Source of the DNA: JAVZGQ01 sp038998365
GTDB taxonomy: Archaea > Aenigmatarchaeota > Aenigmatarchaeia > CG10238-14 > SCSR01
Reading direction: 5' to 3'
DNA length: 15,990 nucleotides
Assembly: GCA_038998365.1 (NCBI GenBank)
Contig: JAVZHJ010000011.1
Coordinates: 1 to 15,990, forward strand
Under the pieces are notes generated by a model. It had not been told where the DNA came from. It ran no database searches and saw nothing but the letters and a program-made list of their open reading frames with translations. Shown here one piece after another: positions 13,401 through 15,990 of the stretch. Position 1 is the first letter of the stretch. Each line of letters opens with the position of its first letter. Position numbers and translations under genes: made by a program.

Positions 13401-13715
13401 TTACCTTACTATTCTTGCGAAGCTTGGCGTCAACACAAGATAGCCTTCTTCTGTTCCTGCTATGTCAAATCCATATTGGTTTGAAACTCTCTTGAGCTTT
13501 TGAACACAATTTTGGAATTCTCCCAAGTCAGTTCTCTGCAATTCTTTTGTTTTTAGAAAAACAATGTTGCCTTCTCTCAAAAGCTTTGTTATCCTCTCTA
13601 TATCAACAAAATCTTTCAAGTTCTCAATTCTGACATAAACAGGCTGGACAGGCTCTTCTTCTGCTGGCAGCTCTACAGGCTCTTCTTTGCCTAAAAGTCT
13701 TTTTAGAAAACTCAC
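13401..13715 (-). CDS. sepF: SepF-like cell division protein
   Basis: SepF anchors FtsZ filaments to the membrane in archaea that divide with FtsZ. This 104-residue protein has the expected parts: a short amphipathic membrane-targeting helix, MSFLKRLLGK; a Pro/Glu-rich linker (11-25); and a compact core (26-104) with VYVRIENLKDFVDIERI, the strand GNIVFLKTKEL, and the C-terminal strand GYLVLTPSFA that resembles the F-L-x-x-P ending of the family. Length is typical of archaeal SepF, shorter than bacterial. The start is GTG with GAGGTGA (13722-13728) ahead of it; the ATG inside that region is out of frame. No ftsZ is in the window. Confidence 0.85.
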   Translation of the reverse strand: MSFLKRLLGKEEPVELPAEEEPVQPVYVRIENLKDFVDIERITKLLREGNIVFLKTKELQRTDLGEFQNCVQKLKRVSNQYGFDIAGTEEGYLVLTPSFARIVR

Positions 13716-13721
13716 TAAACA

Positions 13722-13728
13722 TCACCTC
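13722..13728 (-). promoter_or_regulatory. Ribosome-binding site deciding the SepF GTG start
   Basis: GAGGTGA on the minus strand, six bases before the GTG at 13715. The intervening ATG reads a different frame, so this site supports GTG. Confidence 0.6.
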
Positions 13729-13798
13729 GATATTATTTTTTGTTTTTTAATAGATTTATATTTAATCTGACACTACTAACTATTTTCTTAAATATCTA

Positions 13799-13809
13799 TT
13801 TTTTATAAG
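13799..13809 (+). promoter_or_regulatory. TATA-like box of the pilin operon
   Basis: TTTTTTATAAG, about 22-28 bases before the ATG at 13827. It gives a leaderless first cistron, after which internal genes use GTGA-type ribosome-binding sites. Confidence 0.5.
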
Positions 13810-13826
13810 AAAATTAACTATTAAGT

Positions 13827-14240
13827 ATGAAAGTCTTTGGCCAATCTTCCTTTGAACTTTTGTTAACTTTCATGATAGGCATGGCCATCATAACTCCCAT
13901 TGTACTATACATAATTTACGTTCAAAACAACTATTCAGATTCATACAAAGTTAATGCCGCACAAAATGTTGTTAATAAACTGGCAGAAGCTGCGGACAGC
14001 ATTTATTTACAAGGCCCTGGCTCTAAAATTGTTTTAACACTCTATTTTCCCCAAGGAATAGAAGAGACTGCTGTGAGCGATAAGATGATATCTATAAAGC
14101 TTTCTATAGGTCCAGGAATAACAGAAGTCTACCAAATGACAAAAGAGCCTGTCGAGGGCTCTCTCCCAACCACGTCAGGCACTCAAAGAATAGTTGTTGA
14201 AAATGTAGGAGATCGTGTAAAAATATATAAAAAGATGTGA
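13827..14240 (+). CDS. Class III signal peptide pilin-like protein
   Basis: A 137-residue archaeal type IV pilin-like protein. The N-terminus MKVFGQSSFELLLTF has the class III signal: a short basic leader, cleavage expected between Gly5 and Gln6 by the EppA/PibD-type peptidase, glutamate at mature position +5, then a hydrophobic helix (11-32) for filament assembly. The mature domain has NVVNKLAEAADSIYLQGPGS followed by strand-forming sequence, which resembles pilins common in small-genome archaea. The predicted globular part is small (about 100 residues). It is the first gene of the operon, starts at a leaderless ATG, and its TGA forms part of the ribosome-binding site of the next gene. It is probably the main or a minor subunit of a surface filament. 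Confidence 0.8.
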   Translation: MKVFGQSSFELLLTFMIGMAIITPIVLYIIYVQNNYSDSYKVNAAQNVVNKLAEAADSIYLQGPGSKIVLTLYFPQGIEETAVSDKMISIKLSIGPGITEVYQMTKEPVEGSLPTTSGTQRIVVENVGDRVKIYKKM

Positions 14241-14242
14241 AG

Positions 14243-14665
14243 ATGATAGCCTTAAAGTCCCAAAGTTCATTCGAATTTATAGTTTATTTTATTTTACTTC
14301 TTGCGATAAGTCTGGTGGTTTTTGCAATAAACGTACAATACCAAATAGTGATAAGAGAAAGAAAATTTCAAATGAACGCTCAAAGAATTCTCGAGAGTTT
14401 GGAAAATGAAATATCGATTGCGATTAAGATGGGCGATGGCTACGAAAAGACGTTTGTTTTCTTACCTTCAACTGAAAACCTTGAAAGTTATCGCATAAGC
14501 AGCTTGGGTGGGGGAATTATAAAAGTAGAGTGGGATGGTAATTACCTCTATGGAAGAATGCCAACAAGAAACTTGACAGACGGCACAAGCGATAAATTTA
14601 GCATATTTTTTGGTGAGAATAAAATTTCCAACCAAAAAGGAAACATAATTATCCAGAAGGTGTGA
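14243..14665 (+). CDS. Second class III pilin-like protein
   Basis: A 140-residue pilin-like protein from the ATG at 14243; a GTG at 14237 overlapping the previous stop would add two residues. The leader reads MIALKSQSSFEFIVYF: Gln-Ser-Ser-Phe-Glu repeats the mature end of the first pilin, but Ser instead of Gly precedes the likely cleavage site, so processing may differ. A hydrophobic helix (residues 12-32) is followed by IAIKMGDGYEKTFVFLP and a beta-rich region ending near IIIQKV. The GDGY-x-x-x-F-x-L-P block recurs in archaeal minor pilins as I remember them. It is the second cistron of the operon, with the GTGA around the previous stop as ribosome-binding site. Confidence 0.75.
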   Translation: MIALKSQSSFEFIVYFILLLAISLVVFAINVQYQIVIRERKFQMNAQRILESLENEISIAIKMGDGYEKTFVFLPSTENLESYRISSLGGGIIKVEWDGNYLYGRMPTRNLTDGTSDKFSIFFGENKISNQKGNIIIQKV

Positions 14666-14668
14666 AAG

Positions 14669-15202
14669 ATGAAAGCTAAAATCAAAGGTCAAGTATTTTC
14701 TTTAGATTTTATCGTATCTATCGTGCTGTACATCTTCATAGTTTCCATTTCCATGCTAATCTGGCACAACATAAACACACAAATCGAAGAGAGTGAAACT
14801 AACAATGCTTTCTATTCGAACTTGGTTTCCGTTTCTGATCTTCTTGTAAACACAGCTGGAGTTCCTTCAGATTGGGAAAAACTTGACCCTTCAACTGATA
14901 TGGAAAAAATAAGTCAGATTGGCCTTGCTTTAAGCACAAACGAACTGTCTATGGAAAAAATAATCGCTTTTACCAAATTACCTTACTCCCAAGCAAAAGA
15001 TGCTATTGGAGCCAAATCAAGGTTCATATACATCGAATTTTTAGACACCAAAGGAAATTTTTTGAGAAAAGATGGTAAAGATTTGGTCTTTGGCGTTCCT
15101 CCAACAGAAGATGCTGAAAACATTCATTCCATCTCAAGGCTTGTAGTTATTAATGAGGGTGGTAAACAAAGTCTTGGTTATGTAAAGGTGGTAATGTGGT
15201 GA
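14669..15202 (+). CDS. Minor pilin-like protein with KGQVFSLDF leader
   Basis: 177 residues. The N-terminus MKAKIKGQVFSLDFIVSI fits a pilin leader, with cleavage expected after Gly7 and an acidic residue (Asp) at +6 of the mature chain, one place later than in the two preceding genes. A hydrophobic helix (13-33) follows. The globular part includes NTAGVPSDWEKLD and GLALSTNELSMEKI, blocks that suggest a minor, adaptor-like pilin. It starts with an ATG three bases after the upstream TGA, using GGTGTGA as ribosome-binding site, so translation is coupled. The exact role in the filament cannot be told from sequence alone. Confidence 0.72.
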   Translation: MKAKIKGQVFSLDFIVSIVLYIFIVSISMLIWHNINTQIEESETNNAFYSNLVSVSDLLVNTAGVPSDWEKLDPSTDMEKISQIGLALSTNELSMEKIIAFTKLPYSQAKDAIGAKSRFIYIEFLDTKGNFLRKDGKDLVFGVPPTEDAENIHSISRLVVINEGGKQSLGYVKVVMW

Positions 15203-15207
15203 GAAGG

Positions 15208-15990
15208 ATGAAAAGTAAAGGCATGGTCTTCAGCCTAGAAGCCATACTTGCTACAAGTCTGTTGCTTTCTGTTTTCATGTTTTTATCAATTTTAACTCTA
15301 GAAAACGTTTCACCTTACAAAAGGTTTGAAAGGCTGAACATCTTTGCCAAAGATTCTCTTGAAGTGATGTCGAAAATTAAAGTTGGTAGCTTGATAGATG
15401 AAGTAGACATTTTAAAAGAGCTATACAAGAATGGAAAAATTGAGGATAATGAAACTTCAGTTTTGGAATTAATCGGGGCTCTTTGGGTTTCAGGTGACGC
15501 GGAAAATGCGAGCAATGTGGCAAAAGCAGTTTTAGAAAAAACTATGCCTTCCGGTGTGAATTACAAGCTGATGATTGAGGGAAAAGAAGTTTACACTCGC
15601 TCAATAACACCTGAAGCCACAGAACTTTCTCAATCTACCATGTATGTTTCTGGGTTCGAGTCCGAAAGAGTCATTAAAGGCTTTACGGCAAGAGCTTTTT
15701 TGGAGAAGATTAAATCGCAACTTTTTTCTTCTTATGTTTACTTTGGGGGATTTGTAGGTCAAGGCAATATCAGTTTGGTGATGAAAGATATTCCTTCAGA
15801 AGCAATTCCAAAATCAATTTACATCGAAGCGAATATAGGTGATGATTTTGATTTTTATGTGAATGGTGTATTTTGCAAGAGAATTGTGAAAACATCTTTT
15901 AGTGGAATTGAGCCAGAAAAAATTGAAATCAAAGATGAAAATTGTATCAATTCAATCAAGCCTGGAGAGACCAATTTTTTCCAATTGAAC
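15208..15990 (+). CDS. Fourth pilin-like protein, partial at right edge
   Basis: An open reading frame of 261 codons from the ATG at 15208 runs off the window with no stop. The leader MKSKGMVFSLEAILATSL parallels that of the previous gene (Lys-Gly, then M/Q-V-F-S-L and an acidic residue), so it should also enter the pilin pathway; the helix spans about residues 12-30. A mixed helical region follows (about 40-150). From about 170 the sequence becomes beta-rich (SYVYFGGFVGQGNISLVM, later NIGDDFDFYVNGVFC), which may be a jelly-roll-like surface or binding domain. The start lies five bases after the previous stop with GTGAGAAGG ahead. It is the largest pilin-like protein of the set. Confidence 0.7.
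   Translation, partial: MKSKGMVFSLEAILATSLLLSVFMFLSILTLENVSPYKRFERLNIFAKDSLEVMSKIKVGSLIDEVDILKELYKNGKIEDNETSVLELIGALWVSGDAENASNVAKAVLEKTMPSGVNYKLMIEGKEVYTRSITPEATELSQSTMYVSGFESERVIKGFTARAFLEKIKSQLFSSYVYFGGFVGQGNISLVMKDIPSEAIPKSIYIEANIGDDFDFYVNGVFCKRIVKTSFSGIEPEKIEIKDENCINSIKPGETNFFQLN

Noticed and set aside
13716..13826. Possible small RNA between SepF and the pilin operon.
   Set aside because: The stretch is AT-rich with no convincing stem and is explained by the two divergent promoter regions and ribosome-binding site.

Overview
The window looks like part of the chromosome of a small-genome, AT-rich archaeon, most likely of the DPANN type; that lineage is an inference. The archaeal signs are a NurA nuclease, an Nre repair protein with a C-terminal PCNA-binding box, a HerA-type ATPase, pilins with class III signal peptides, an archaeal SepF, and TATA-like boxes about 26 bases before start codons that have little or no leader. 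GTG and TTG starts are common, often with a GGTGA-type ribosome-binding site. Genes are packed tightly. No gap exceeds 150 bases, and I saw no rRNA, tRNA, CRISPR array or insertion sequence.

Layout. 149-1705 (minus): a three-gene operon with a four-cysteine protein, a CBS-pair protein and a compact HerA-like ATPase. 1746-3607 (minus): methionyl-tRNA synthetase of bacterial type plus a separate tRNA-binding beta subunit. 3659-5431: a HAD phosphatase, a multi-spanning membrane protein and a two-helix PLDc_N-like protein. 5479-6567: NurA. 6681-10679: an accessory-looking stretch of unrecognised genes (two long membrane-anchored proteins, three soluble orphans, one 49-residue acidic protein) around a nitroreductase. 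10692-12871: an SPL-like radical SAM protein divergent from Nre. 12896-13715: an orphan convergent with SepF. 13827 to the right edge: an operon of four different pilin-like proteins, the last cut by the window.

How the genes relate. NurA, the HerA-like ATPase and Nre all point to DNA end processing and repair, though they sit in separate units. SepF (an FtsZ membrane anchor) and the pilin operon concern the cell envelope. The most interesting item is a shared C-terminal cassette in the products of 6681-7430 and 10086-10679: two membrane helices around a nearly identical DFSTQGMFL[A/T]Q loop, attached to unrelated helical N-terminal regions. It looks like a reusable membrane-anchoring or processing module. 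The same stretch almost lacks the hexamer AAGCTT, which is strongly over-represented elsewhere in the window, so it may have a different history.
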